A stretch of DNA of 64,000 nucleotides from the NCBI GenBank assembly GCA_030426805.1, contig JAUHXU010000002.1, forward strand, positions 124,001 to 188,000. Direction: 5' to 3'. This DNA comes from a bacterium (lineage in GTDB: Bacteria; Planctomycetota; JAFGQW01). The notes under the pieces are model-generated. The model had not been told where the DNA came from. It saw only the letters and a list, made by a program, of their open reading frames with translations, and searched no databases. Position numbers and translations under genes: made by a program. This document shows positions 45,620 through 52,654 of the stretch, one piece after another; the stretch's first letter is position 1; each line of letters opens with the position of its first letter.

Positions 45620-45740
45620 TGACGGTCTCGCCCGCCTCTGGTAGTCGCACCGTGCCTCACGGTATCCGCCATGATTGAACTCAGGCCGTCGTCGGTGCGG
45701 TGCCGGTCGATGCGGGGGCGTTCTGGGTTTCGGTAGGGAC
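45620..45740 (+). repeat. 130-bp interspersed repeat, copy 3
   Basis: More diverged copy from TGACGGTCTC to GGTTTCGGTAGGGAC, again directly after a palindrome. Confidence 0.65.
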
Positions 45741-45813
45741 TGGGGGCCGACGGCCAGTTTGCCAGCACGGTTGTGAGCGTTTCGCCACGCACCTCCACGA
45801 TTGCGATCGGGTT

Positions 45814-46380
45814 CTAACGGCGCTCGTCGTCCGGGGGCTCCGGGGCACCATCGATATACTCGTCCCACCCGACTGGGTCACGCCCGTCATCCGGGCGGCC
45901 CTCAAACGTGAACGACGTGAGCCCGAGGCGTATACAGCGGTCTACGACGAGGCCGATACACTCGCAGGGGACCCCTTCCTCCACGATGAACTTGACGTGC
46001 GGCGTGTAGCCGATCATGCCGCACAGCTGAACCACGCGCTTCTCCAGCCCCGTAAGGCCATCTCTAAGGTGGATGCGAAATACGTCGTCACTGGACACCC
46101 ATCCGGGGGGGAGATCGGCCGGATTGAAGTCGATCGTACCCACGCACCACCTATTGACCCGGCAGATGGTGCGCCCGTGGGGGGTGCCCCCATGGGCCAT
46201 GGTAACCAGCCAGATCTCAAGCACGTCGCGCTGCCTTGTGGGCGCCCCCGCCGCGTGCTCCACGGCCGCCTCCGCGGGCTTCGGCCCCGCGGCCGCCATA
46301 GGCTCTCTCGTGCCTGAGTGGCAAGCCGAGAACGCCAAGAAAAGCGCGGCTGTCGCGATGCCCGTTCTTGCGATGCTCAT
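45814..46380 (-). CDS. Lipoprotein of unknown function
   Basis: The start giving MSIARTGIATAALFLAFSAC has a type II signal peptide (lipobox FSAC). The 188-residue product then has an Ala-rich linker and an ExbD-like layout: DVLEIWLVTMAHGGTPHGRT, then PHVKFIVEEGVPCECIGLVV and RLGLTSFTFEG. Compare the lipoprotein at 39645. Periplasmic. Confidence 0.55.
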   Translation of the reverse strand: MSIARTGIATAALFLAFSACHSGTREPMAAAGPKPAEAAVEHAAGAPTRQRDVLEIWLVTMAHGGTPHGRTICRVNRWCVGTIDFNPADLPPGWVSSDDVFRIHLRDGLTGLEKRVVQLCGMIGYTPHVKFIVEEGVPCECIGLVVDRCIRLGLTSFTFEGRPDDGRDPVGWDEYIDGAPEPPDDERR

Positions 46381-46548
46381 CGGCCTCCGCTTTCCGATCA
46401 CGTCACCTATCCACCGTCTCAAACGCCTCGAGGGCCACGCCCGGTGACACGAAGAGCGTCGCGAGTAGAGGTGCGGAGGTTACGCGCTGCGTTTCATGGG
46501 ACCGGAAACGAGCATGGCCGCCGGGCGGTTCACGATGACGGCCCACAC

Positions 46549-46618
46549 CGACGGTGCACCTATACGTGCACTTCCTCCCGTCCGTTCCTGTTCCCTCATG
46601 GCCGCTTGTGTCCGCCCG
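46549..46618 (+). repeat. 70-bp repeat with TGCAC-N6-GTGCA, copy 2
   Basis: CGACGGTGCACCTATACGTG then CTTCCTCCCGTCCGTTCCTG; shares GGCCGC-TTGTGTCCGCCCGT with copy 3. Confidence 0.75.
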
Positions 46619-46661
46619 TAACGACTCGGTGAACGGCGGTTGAGGGGGGAGTCGATCGGCG

Positions 46662-46997
46662 CTACCGGCTCCAGAGTCGGCCGGTAATCTCGTCGTGCTC
46701 GGCCCAGTACTCGATCTTCAGGTCGGGCCGGAGAGAGGCCCAGGTGTCGACCGGCCGGCCCTTCAGGTAGGCCGTGACGATGACGGCGCGGTCGCTCCGG
46801 ATGTCGTCGACGAAACGTTGAGCCGCTTGGTCGGGCGCGAGGTCGGCCTCGTCGTGGCGGGCGTAGTCATCGGCGAGCAGACTGCCGTGCGTGTGCCACG
46901 GGAAGCCCTCGAACCCGAGCGTGGTGTCGTCGCCGGTCCGGACTGCGAGGAGCGTCAGGTCGCCGTCGGGGCTCGTGTGTCGTTGAGGGAGTTCCAT
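46662..46997 (-). CDS. Small soluble protein, possibly immunity-like
   Basis: The 111-residue product has no signal peptide. It reads LPQRHTSPDGDLTLLAVRTG, LGFEGFPWHTHGSLLADDY and DKPVDTWASL-like strands, and ends EYWAEHDEITGRLWSR. The layout resembles small immunity-type proteins, but the evidence is thin and no toxin is adjacent. Confidence 0.5.
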   Translation of the reverse strand: MELPQRHTSPDGDLTLLAVRTGDDTTLGFEGFPWHTHGSLLADDYARHDEADLAPDQAAQRFVDDIRSDRAVIVTAYLKGRPVDTWASLRPDLKIEYWAEHDEITGRLWSR

Positions 46998-47010
46998 CGC
47001 GGCGCCGATC

Positions 47011-47226
47011 CTACCCGCCAACGACAAGACGATACCACATGAATGCTGACACAACGAAGACGGACGACGCGCAAGCGATCGGTATCCAGTGGCCAGCCCG
47101 CTCTCGTCTGGCTGAGCCCGTCTCGAGTTCGCGCTGAAACTCGGGCGACTGCAGCGCCTCCCTGATCGCGTCGACGTCGTCTATCGGGACACCACTGGAC
47201 CGGACCCTACGACGGAGCTGGTTCAT
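47011..47226 (-). CDS. Small membrane-anchored protein
   Basis: The 71-residue product starts MNQLRRRVRSSGVPIDDVDA and ends in one membrane segment (WIPIACASSVFVVSAFMWY). Tail-anchored layout. Function unknown. Confidence 0.4.
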   Translation of the reverse strand: MNQLRRRVRSSGVPIDDVDAIREALQSPEFQRELETGSARRERAGHWIPIACASSVFVVSAFMWYRLVVGG

Positions 47227-47236
47227 CACAGACCGA

Positions 47237-47323
47237 TTAAAGGAATAGGAGCGCGCCCGCAAAGTAGGCCGCGACGGTGAGCACGACCACCGCGAGCGAA
47301 GCGAGGATGGCAGTGATGATCAT
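47237..47323 (-). CDS. Possible 28-residue membrane peptide
   Basis: A short frame coding one membrane helix (MIITAILASLAVVVLTVAAY). It is 10 bp upstream of the tail-anchored protein gene on the same strand. Too short to be sure. Confidence 0.25.
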   Translation of the reverse strand: MIITAILASLAVVVLTVAAYFAGALLFL

Positions 47324-47404
47324 GGCTCGGTTGAGTTGGTCCGTATCGTGGGGCGCGTGCGGTCGGTGACTCGACGGAAGCGCGCTCCGCATCCTACCTG
47401 ACCA

Positions 47405-47475
47405 CGACGGTGCACCTATACGTGCACTTCCTCCCGTTCGTTCCTGTCCCCTCGTGGCCGCCTGTGTCCGCCCGT
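47405..47475 (+). repeat. 70-bp repeat with TGCAC-N6-GTGCA, copy 3
   Basis: CGACGGTGCACCTATACGTG then CTTCCTCCCGTTCGTTCCTG; 80 bp left of the tRNA fragment. Confidence 0.75.
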
Positions 47476-47554
47476 GGCCACAGCCCGCGCACTCCGACCC
47501 TCCCGACCCCTGCACCCCGACCGCCGTAACCTCGCGTCAACGCGAAGCGTACGC

Positions 47555-47604
47555 TGGCGTCCCCGGCAGGATTCGAACCTGCGGCCTACGGTTTAGGAAA
47601 CCGC
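47555..47604 (-). pseudogene. tRNA-Arg(CCT) 3' half; likely attachment-site scar
   Basis: On the minus strand it reads an anticodon arm (GCGGT, loop TTCCTAA, ACCGT), variable loop, a perfect T arm (GCAGG-TTCGAAT-CCTGC), the acceptor 3' strand and CCA. All pairs of the two arms are kept, but the D arm and 5' acceptor strand are absent. Such 3' halves are typical of integration into tRNA genes. The host repeat family ends here and the integrase-bearing region starts. Confidence 0.8.
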
Positions 47605-47943
47605 TGAGCGAATGCAGCAAGAGCGAGGTTTCGCAACGACTTAGGTTCGTCGGTGCGATCCACTCGGCGCTCTACTCGGCGCTGCTCAAGCGGAGTGCGA
47701 CCCGAACATCTGGCTGGTGTCGTCGCGAGCAACATTGGACCGACCAACGCGAGTCTTGACAGCTGGAGGGGTGAGCGCGGGACAGTGTCTTGCTCGCTAG
47801 ATTACGTTGCCAGAGAAGCTGTCGGCCGCGCGGAGAGGAAGTCCACGAAGGTGCATCGACGCGCCGCGGACGGGTATGTCGGTTGAGTCACACGACTTGT
47901 GCGCAGCGTCGAGATCCTATTCGGTTTTTTTGGATTCGCTCTG

Positions 47944-47971
47944 TTGACACACTTGCACGTGCAGGTAGCCT
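47944..47971 (+). promoter_or_regulatory. Promoter with internal palindrome, copy 1
   Basis: TTGACA, a 16-bp spacer and TAGCCT. The spacer holds the palindrome TGCACGTGCA. The element is repeated at 51542-51569 with conserved hexamers. It lies about 100 bp before the small beta-protein gene. Confidence 0.5.
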
Positions 47972-48073
47972 CAAGGTGTTCGGTGGCACGATCAAGCGGG
48001 GCTGACTTCGGTCAGCGAATTGGGTCCCGAGAATACACCCGTCTACGTCCGTCTCTTGGTTAGGAGCGATTCA

Positions 48074-48430
48074 ATGTTCGAGGCACAACTACTCATGGGA
48101 CAGGGCTCCGAGGGAACCCAGGTGTTCAGCCCGTGGTTCCCGCGTCAAGGCGATAATGCACGAATGACGCTGGAGGTTGTCGCGATCTCCGGTGCGACCA
48201 TCAAGGTCGAGGTTTTCACGAAGAGTTCGGAAACAGATGGCGACGGTTCTCTCGCAGGCACTTCAGGAACTGACAAGATCGAGCGGACGACCGCCGGTCG
48301 CGAGACCTACGAGTGGTCGGGGAATCTGAACGAACTCGTCCGCTATAAATTCACCGTTACTGACGCAACAACGAAGTGGGTGCTATTCAGGATGCTCCCG
48401 CCGGTTTGGTTCGATACCATTGCAGCGTGA
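48074..48430 (+). CDS. Small beta-rich island protein 1
   Basis: The 118-residue product starts MFEAQLLMGQGSEGTQVFSP. Family pattern: VFSPWFPRQGDNA, a strand pair with IKVEVFTKSSETDGDG, ELVRYKFTV and LFRMLPPVWFD at the end. It has no signal peptide or TM segment and looks like a compact beta sandwich. Three relatives follow within 4 kb. The upstream promoter and first 12 codons are duplicated at 51.5 kb. I do not recognise the family; a structural or carrier subunit of an island-encoded complex is one guess. Confidence 0.65.
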   Translation: MFEAQLLMGQGSEGTQVFSPWFPRQGDNARMTLEVVAISGATIKVEVFTKSSETDGDGSLAGTSGTDKIERTTAGRETYEWSGNLNELVRYKFTVTDATTKWVLFRMLPPVWFDTIAA

Positions 48431-48442
48431 GCGAAAGTGACA

Positions 48443-48805
48443 ATGTTCGAATCCCAGCTACTATTTGGCGCGGGCGGAGACGGGGCCGAGGTCTTCAGTC
48501 CGTGGTTTCCGCGTCAAGGTGACAATGCGATCTGCACTCTCGAGGTAGTTCGGATCTCGGGTGCGAGCATTCAGGTGGAGCTCTTCACCAAGAACTCTGA
48601 GGACACCGGTGATGGCGCGCTCGTGACGCCAGCGAGCGGAACGGGCGACATCACGCGAACCACCGTTGGGAGGGAGAGTAACGAGTGGGAGGGTGGTCTC
48701 GAGGAACTCGTCCGCTACAAGTTCACTGTTGCTGACGCAACAACGAAGTGGGTGCTATTCAGGATGCTCCCGCCGGTTTGGTTCGACAGCGCTGACGCAT
48801 CTTAG
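48443..48805 (+). CDS. Small beta-rich island protein 2
   Basis: The 120-residue product is a close paralogue of the upstream gene, 12 bp away: MFESQLLFGAGGDGAEVFSP, then PWFPRQGDNAICTLEVVRIS, VELFTKNSEDTGDG and an almost identical ending TTKWVLFRMLPPVWFD. The DNA of the last 90 bp is nearly identical between the two, pointing to recent duplication or gene conversion. Confidence 0.65.
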   Translation: MFESQLLFGAGGDGAEVFSPWFPRQGDNAICTLEVVRISGASIQVELFTKNSEDTGDGALVTPASGTGDITRTTVGRESNEWEGGLEELVRYKFTVADATTKWVLFRMLPPVWFDSADAS

Positions 48806-48844
48806 GCGAGCGCGGATGCCCCCTCGCAACGGACGGAGTTGACT

Positions 48845-50332
48845 ATGTCGTGGAAGACGCCGGGATTCTCTGGTTGTGGGTGCGGCGGAGCCTGTGGTTG
48901 CGCCGGGAGGCCCGACCACGCTGCCGCAGGTTGCGAGTGCGGGGAGTCGACAGCGGTTACGCCGCCGTGCTCATCAGCAACGCAGTGCTACGCGGCAGAG
49001 TCGCAGCAACCGTTCGGAGCCGGAGCCGCTGCTATTCCTCGATCGTTGCGTTCGGGGGCGACGTCGACAGTTATCGGATTCAATAGCCCTTTCAGCGCAG
49101 TCCCCGAGGGCCCCAAGTTCGAGAAGCCGTGGACCCTTATTTGTCGAAGTCGTCCGCTGCCTCTACCGGATGACGATCCGCCGCCGCCTCCTGGGCCGCC
49201 ACTCCCCGCTCCAAAACCGCCAAAGAGGAAAAAACCAAGCGCTTTTGCCGTGGCCGGTGTCGCTCGCCCTACGAGCAGATCGCGTCCTACGGGAAGCGCG
49301 AACACAGGCTTCCTGCCACCGCCAGAGCTTCGGCCGGGTTTCGTGCGCCGCCCGTCTGATCCTGAGGACGAAGCAGGTCAGCGTCAGGAGGCTGCCAATC
49401 CTAGCCCCATACCCGGCCGGAACTTGCCATCGACGGGATCGACGAGGCAGGTGATTGGTTTCAACAGCCCGTGGACGGTCTCGGCATTTCTCAAGCAGCA
49501 TATGGCCAAGATCCCCGCTGGAGGCAATCTGTGCACGCTGCTGACTTGTGGACTTGATGTTACAACGCAACTTACGAATTTGATGGACAGTGTTGTGGCC
49601 TATCTCTACGGGACTCTGAAGACCGGTGGTGGGATGGGCTGGGGTGTTCCGTTAACTTGGCCCGGTCACCGTCGGAAAGTCGCTGGCCCCGATCGTACCT
49701 TTACGAACGCTCCGAATCTCCCACCCGATTGTGCGTCGATCGTGCACAAGGATGCGGGGTGGGACATTCTCGAGTTCGCAGCACCGAAGCTCAAGAACAC
49801 GCTCTTCTCGAGTTTGGAGGATCATTGCGGCACGGAAGGGTGTGAGGCCACCGTAACGGTCAAGGACGAGTGCTGGAAGTCGCACGCTGTCAACTACATC
49901 TTATGGGGGGCACTTGCTCGATGGTGCAACTGGAGCCGGGAGTACGCCCGCGGGCTTATCTCGACATACCGCCACTATCGCCAGTACAAATCCCGACCGA
50001 GCGACCCGCTTGGGATAGAGGCACGCCAGTATTGGTCGGACATCGGGTGGTGGTATAAGGACAAGGGGCTTGAGGGATACCGTCCGTCACGACCGAGCGA
50101 TCGCGCCAGATACGAACGCGATCTCCGGAGATTCGTGGAGCAAGCGTCTGACAATGATGGATATCCGGGACTGTGCCAAACATGTAATGTGGAGTATGAT
50201 GGCTGGCTGGTTGCGCGGCTTATGAAGCCCGATGGGAACTTCGTGGAGATCATCCAGACCCCACTCTATCTGCCATGGGAGCCGCGCCGGAAAACAAAGT
50301 GGCCAAACACCGTGGGCTCGAGACGATTTTGA
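48845..50332 (+). CDS. Cys-rich and Pro-rich island protein of unknown function
   Basis: The 495-residue product follows an ACGGAG site. Its first 45 residues are a Cys/Gly cluster (GFSGCGCGGACGCAG, CECGE). A motif VIGFNSP occurs twice (near residues 75 and 200), each before a P/W-rich segment, around a Pro-rich linker (DDDPPPPPGPPLPAPKPP). The C-terminal 270 residues have paired Cys (CTLLTCG, CGTEGCEATV, LCQTC) and a segment SHAVNYILWGALARWCNW. No signal peptide is visible. Metal binding by the Cys clusters is plausible. Function not assigned. Confidence 0.6.
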   Translation: MSWKTPGFSGCGCGGACGCAGRPDHAAAGCECGESTAVTPPCSSATQCYAAESQQPFGAGAAAIPRSLRSGATSTVIGFNSPFSAVPEGPKFEKPWTLICRSRPLPLPDDDPPPPPGPPLPAPKPPKRKKPSAFAVAGVARPTSRSRPTGSANTGFLPPPELRPGFVRRPSDPEDEAGQRQEAANPSPIPGRNLPSTGSTRQVIGFNSPWTVSAFLKQHMAKIPAGGNLCTLLTCGLDVTTQLTNLMDSVVAYLYGTLKTGGGMGWGVPLTWPGHRRKVAGPDRTFTNAPNLPPDCASIVHKDAGWDILEFAAPKLKNTLFSSLEDHCGTEGCEATVTVKDECWKSHAVNYILWGALARWCNWSREYARGLISTYRHYRQYKSRPSDPLGIEARQYWSDIGWWYKDKGLEGYRPSRPSDRARYERDLRRFVEQASDNDGYPGLCQTCNVEYDGWLVARLMKPDGNFVEIIQTPLYLPWEPRRKTKWPNTVGSRRF

Positions 50333-50904
50333 GTCGATGGCTCATGCCAGCAGCGACGACCCTGACGGTGGTTCTGTTTCTGGCGCTAATATGGCAGGCT
50401 TGGGATCTGTCGGAGTACCTTGCCTCAACCGTTATCCTCGTGGTGGTGCCGCCCGAGAGGATAGTCGGAGTCGCATGGGGCGTCAGCTTGTGGCTCGCTC
50501 GGGCACAGGTTCTGTCAACGCTGCGTTGGTGGTGGCCACTCTACGGTGCGACTCTGTTATTGTCGATCTGGATGGTGTGGTCAGCGCCAGCGTTCGAGTT
50601 GGGAACTCGACTCTATCTCAAGATGCACCGGACACGCCTCGCGGCAGTCGCGCACGCCTCACGGGAAGCCAACATGCCCACTGGAGCGCATAAGGTGTTG
50701 GGGGAGTCCGTTCTGATTGACTCCGATTGTCGACACGCGGTCGCGGTCGCGGGGCGTCGCATCGGGTTCGTCTGGTCGGCTTACTTCGTGAATAGTCAGG
50801 TAGGGCCACTCGACGCAACGGGATCAAGTGAGTTTGCGGGGCTCACGGTCGCCGTCTGCGAGACGTTGGCACCGAACTGGTACTACGTCGCATTGTTGAA
50901 GTAG
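50275..50904 (+). CDS. Island membrane protein with two segments
   Basis: The 209-residue product begins inside the last codons of the Cys-rich gene (58-bp overlap); MPAATTLTVVLFLALIWQAW at 50344 is an alternative start. It has two membrane segments (TTLTVVLFLALIWQAW, WPLYGATLLLSIWMVWSAP) and a C-terminal soluble domain. It is likely co-expressed with the upstream gene. Confidence 0.55.
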   Translation: MGAAPENKVAKHRGLETILSRWLMPAATTLTVVLFLALIWQAWDLSEYLASTVILVVVPPERIVGVAWGVSLWLARAQVLSTLRWWWPLYGATLLLSIWMVWSAPAFELGTRLYLKMHRTRLAAVAHASREANMPTGAHKVLGESVLIDSDCRHAVAVAGRRIGFVWSAYFVNSQVGPLDATGSSEFAGLTVAVCETLAPNWYYVALLK

Positions 50905-50963
50905 CTGAGTTTCCTCGCGCATCCCCCGCGAACGAAACGGCGCGACGATTTGCCGCGTGCAAT

Positions 50964-51178
50964 AGTACAACGAGCACCGGCCGCATCAGTCGCTCAACGG
51001 CGGGACGCCGAACGACGTCTACGATGACCGACCGCTGCCGGCGCGTCGGCTGGAGCCGCGGTCACGAATCCCGGCGTCGGATGGCGCCGAGACCGGTGCA
51101 GCACGTTCGACTGGTCGTGCGACCGTTCGCAGGGCGTCGGCACTTGCCGGTGATCGCGCTCAAGCGGGTCGCGTAGCT
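50964..51178 (+). pseudogene. Transposase C-terminal fragment
   Basis: YNEHRPHQSLNGGTPNDVYD followed, after a frame change, by FAGRRHLPVIALKRVA and a stop is the usual end of HTH/integrase-type transposases. It is the same family as the N-terminal remnant at 35806-36099. Only about 70 codons remain. Confidence 0.55.
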
Positions 51179-51541
51179 GCGTCGCGTGGGGGCGGGGCGT
51201 TGCGAGTCGGCGCGCACGGTGCGCGCGCAGGGTGGGCAGAAACCGTGGAGCGCGATGAACTCATCGTTCACGAAGCCGGGGATGGCGTTCCGATTGTTTC
51301 GTATAGCGTCCGAGTCGCGTAGAATGTGCGATAGAAACTCGATGGACGATTACACCCAAGAAAACAACACTGTCGACGGTGTGCGCGTGTCCCTCGCCGG
51401 TCGCGTCGCGAGAGAAGCCGGCCTCGGCGCGATGAGGATGCCCGGAAATTGAGTCGACGCGCCGGTGATGTGTATCTCACTCGCGTGACGCGGACTTATG
51501 CGACGTGTCGCGGGCTCACGAGGATTTCTTGGTTACCTGGG

Positions 51542-51569
51542 TTGACGACCTTGCATGCACTGGTAACCT
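51542..51569 (+). promoter_or_regulatory. Promoter with internal palindrome, copy 2
   Basis: TTGACG, 16 bp, TAACCT, with TGCATGCA in the spacer. It aligns base by base with the element at 47944-47971, and the similarity continues for about 130 bp downstream. Confidence 0.5.
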
Positions 51570-51672
51570 TCGAGTCGTTCGGCGGCGCGATCAAAGCGGG
51601 GCTGACTTCGGTCGGCAGATTGGATCCCGAGGATACGGCAGTCTACGTCCGTTTTCTGGTTAGGAGTGAGGC

Positions 51673-51723
51673 ATGCTCGAGGCACAACTACTCATGGGCA
51701 GGGGTCCCGCGTCGCGTGCCTGA
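51673..51723 (+). pseudogene. Truncated copy of small beta-rich protein 1
   Basis: MLEAQLLMGRGPASRA then a stop. The first 8 codons match the gene at 48074, including its upstream leader, and then the frame is lost. It is the remnant of a duplication. Confidence 0.6.
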
Positions 51724-51851
51724 CGGCATTCCGTTGATACGTTCGCAGAGAATGTTTACCCTGACTAGGAGTCTGGCGAGCGCATGACACTGTTGGTCGC
51801 TCGCACGACCCGACTCCTTGGTGCCGGTGTTACAGAGAGTAAGGAGAATCC

Positions 51852-52184
51852 ATGAGCGTTCTTCACGAGTTGACTGTCCCGAGCGACGGAGTGTGCTACT
51901 CGCCCGCGATATCGAGAGGAGGGGATCGTGCGATACTCGCGTTTCAGGTGGTCGACATCGGCAGTAGCGGCGACCTTACCATCGCCCTGGAGCATAAGAA
52001 CAGTGAGGATGTCGCATACGGCAGCGTGGGAGCCAGCGCAACCTCAAGCACAGCAGAGGTGGTGGCCTTCCAGAACTCGAATAGCCAGTTGTTCAAGGAG
52101 ATGATCCGGGCGAAATATACGAACGGATCCGGTGCGGACGTTGTTCTCGAGATGCTCACGCCGAGTTGGTTTGATGATCAGTAG
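51852..52184 (+). CDS. Small beta-rich island protein 3
   Basis: The 110-residue product follows a strong TAAGGAG site. It is a divergent relative of the proteins at 48074 and 48443: GVCYSPAISRGGDRAILAFQ, then LTIALEHKNSEDVAYGS and the ending VLEMLTPSWFD. The NSED turn and the WFD close are shared across the family. No signal peptide. Confidence 0.62.
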   Translation: MSVLHELTVPSDGVCYSPAISRGGDRAILAFQVVDIGSSGDLTIALEHKNSEDVAYGSVGASATSSTAEVVAFQNSNSQLFKEMIRAKYTNGSGADVVLEMLTPSWFDDQ

Positions 52185-52199
52185 GAAGGGCTTGAATCC

Positions 52200-52546
52200 A
52201 TGCCAGTTGTGGGAAAGACGCTGTTAGGGAACTCGGTAACCTATAGTCCTTGGTTTTCTCGCCCTGCAGGCGCTACGTCGGCCGTGTGCTCTGTCTACAT
52301 TATTGGAGCCGACGCCGGAGCGACAGTTACGGTGAACGTCTTCACGCGAAACAGCGAGGATACAAATACTGGAGGCGCGTCTCTGGGTACGATAGCAAGT
52401 GGCGCGCAAGCGCGAGCACGACGGTCGCAGCCGAGACGTTTGGTGAACTAAAAGAGCAACTTCGATATCAGTTTACCGTGAGTGACTCCAGTGGCTGGGT
52501 GCATGTTGCCACGCCGCGCCCGATCTTCTACGAAAAGAAAACGTAG
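52200..52546 (+). pseudogene. Small beta-rich island protein 4, frameshifted
   Basis: The start (MPVVGKTLLGNSVTYSPWFS) follows GGAAGGG. The first frame reads to VNVFTRNSEDTNTGGASLGT and then leaves the family pattern at about 52404-52410; a -1 shift restores it (TTVAAETFGELKEQLRYQFT, HVATPRPIFYEKKT). Either a mutation, a sequence error or a programmed shift. Corrected, it would be about 115 residues, like its relatives. Confidence 0.6.
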
Positions 52547-52654
52547 CCGTCTTGCCGCAAAGGGCCGCGGCGTCGAAACCCCTCGGCTACACTTGGGTCA
52601 TGGCCCTTGGACCAGCGTAGGGCCGAAAGAGCGAAGGACGGATTGGAGGACGCT

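Noticed and set aside
20501..47604. One 27-kb island bounded by the two tRNA-Arg fragments
   Set aside because: The palindrome family and gene style are the same inside this interval as to its left, so the interval is not foreign as a whole.
51186..51452. Open frame of 88 codons ending near the duplicated promoter
   Set aside because: Its first third reads on from a transposase fragment, and no ribosome site or family pattern supports it.
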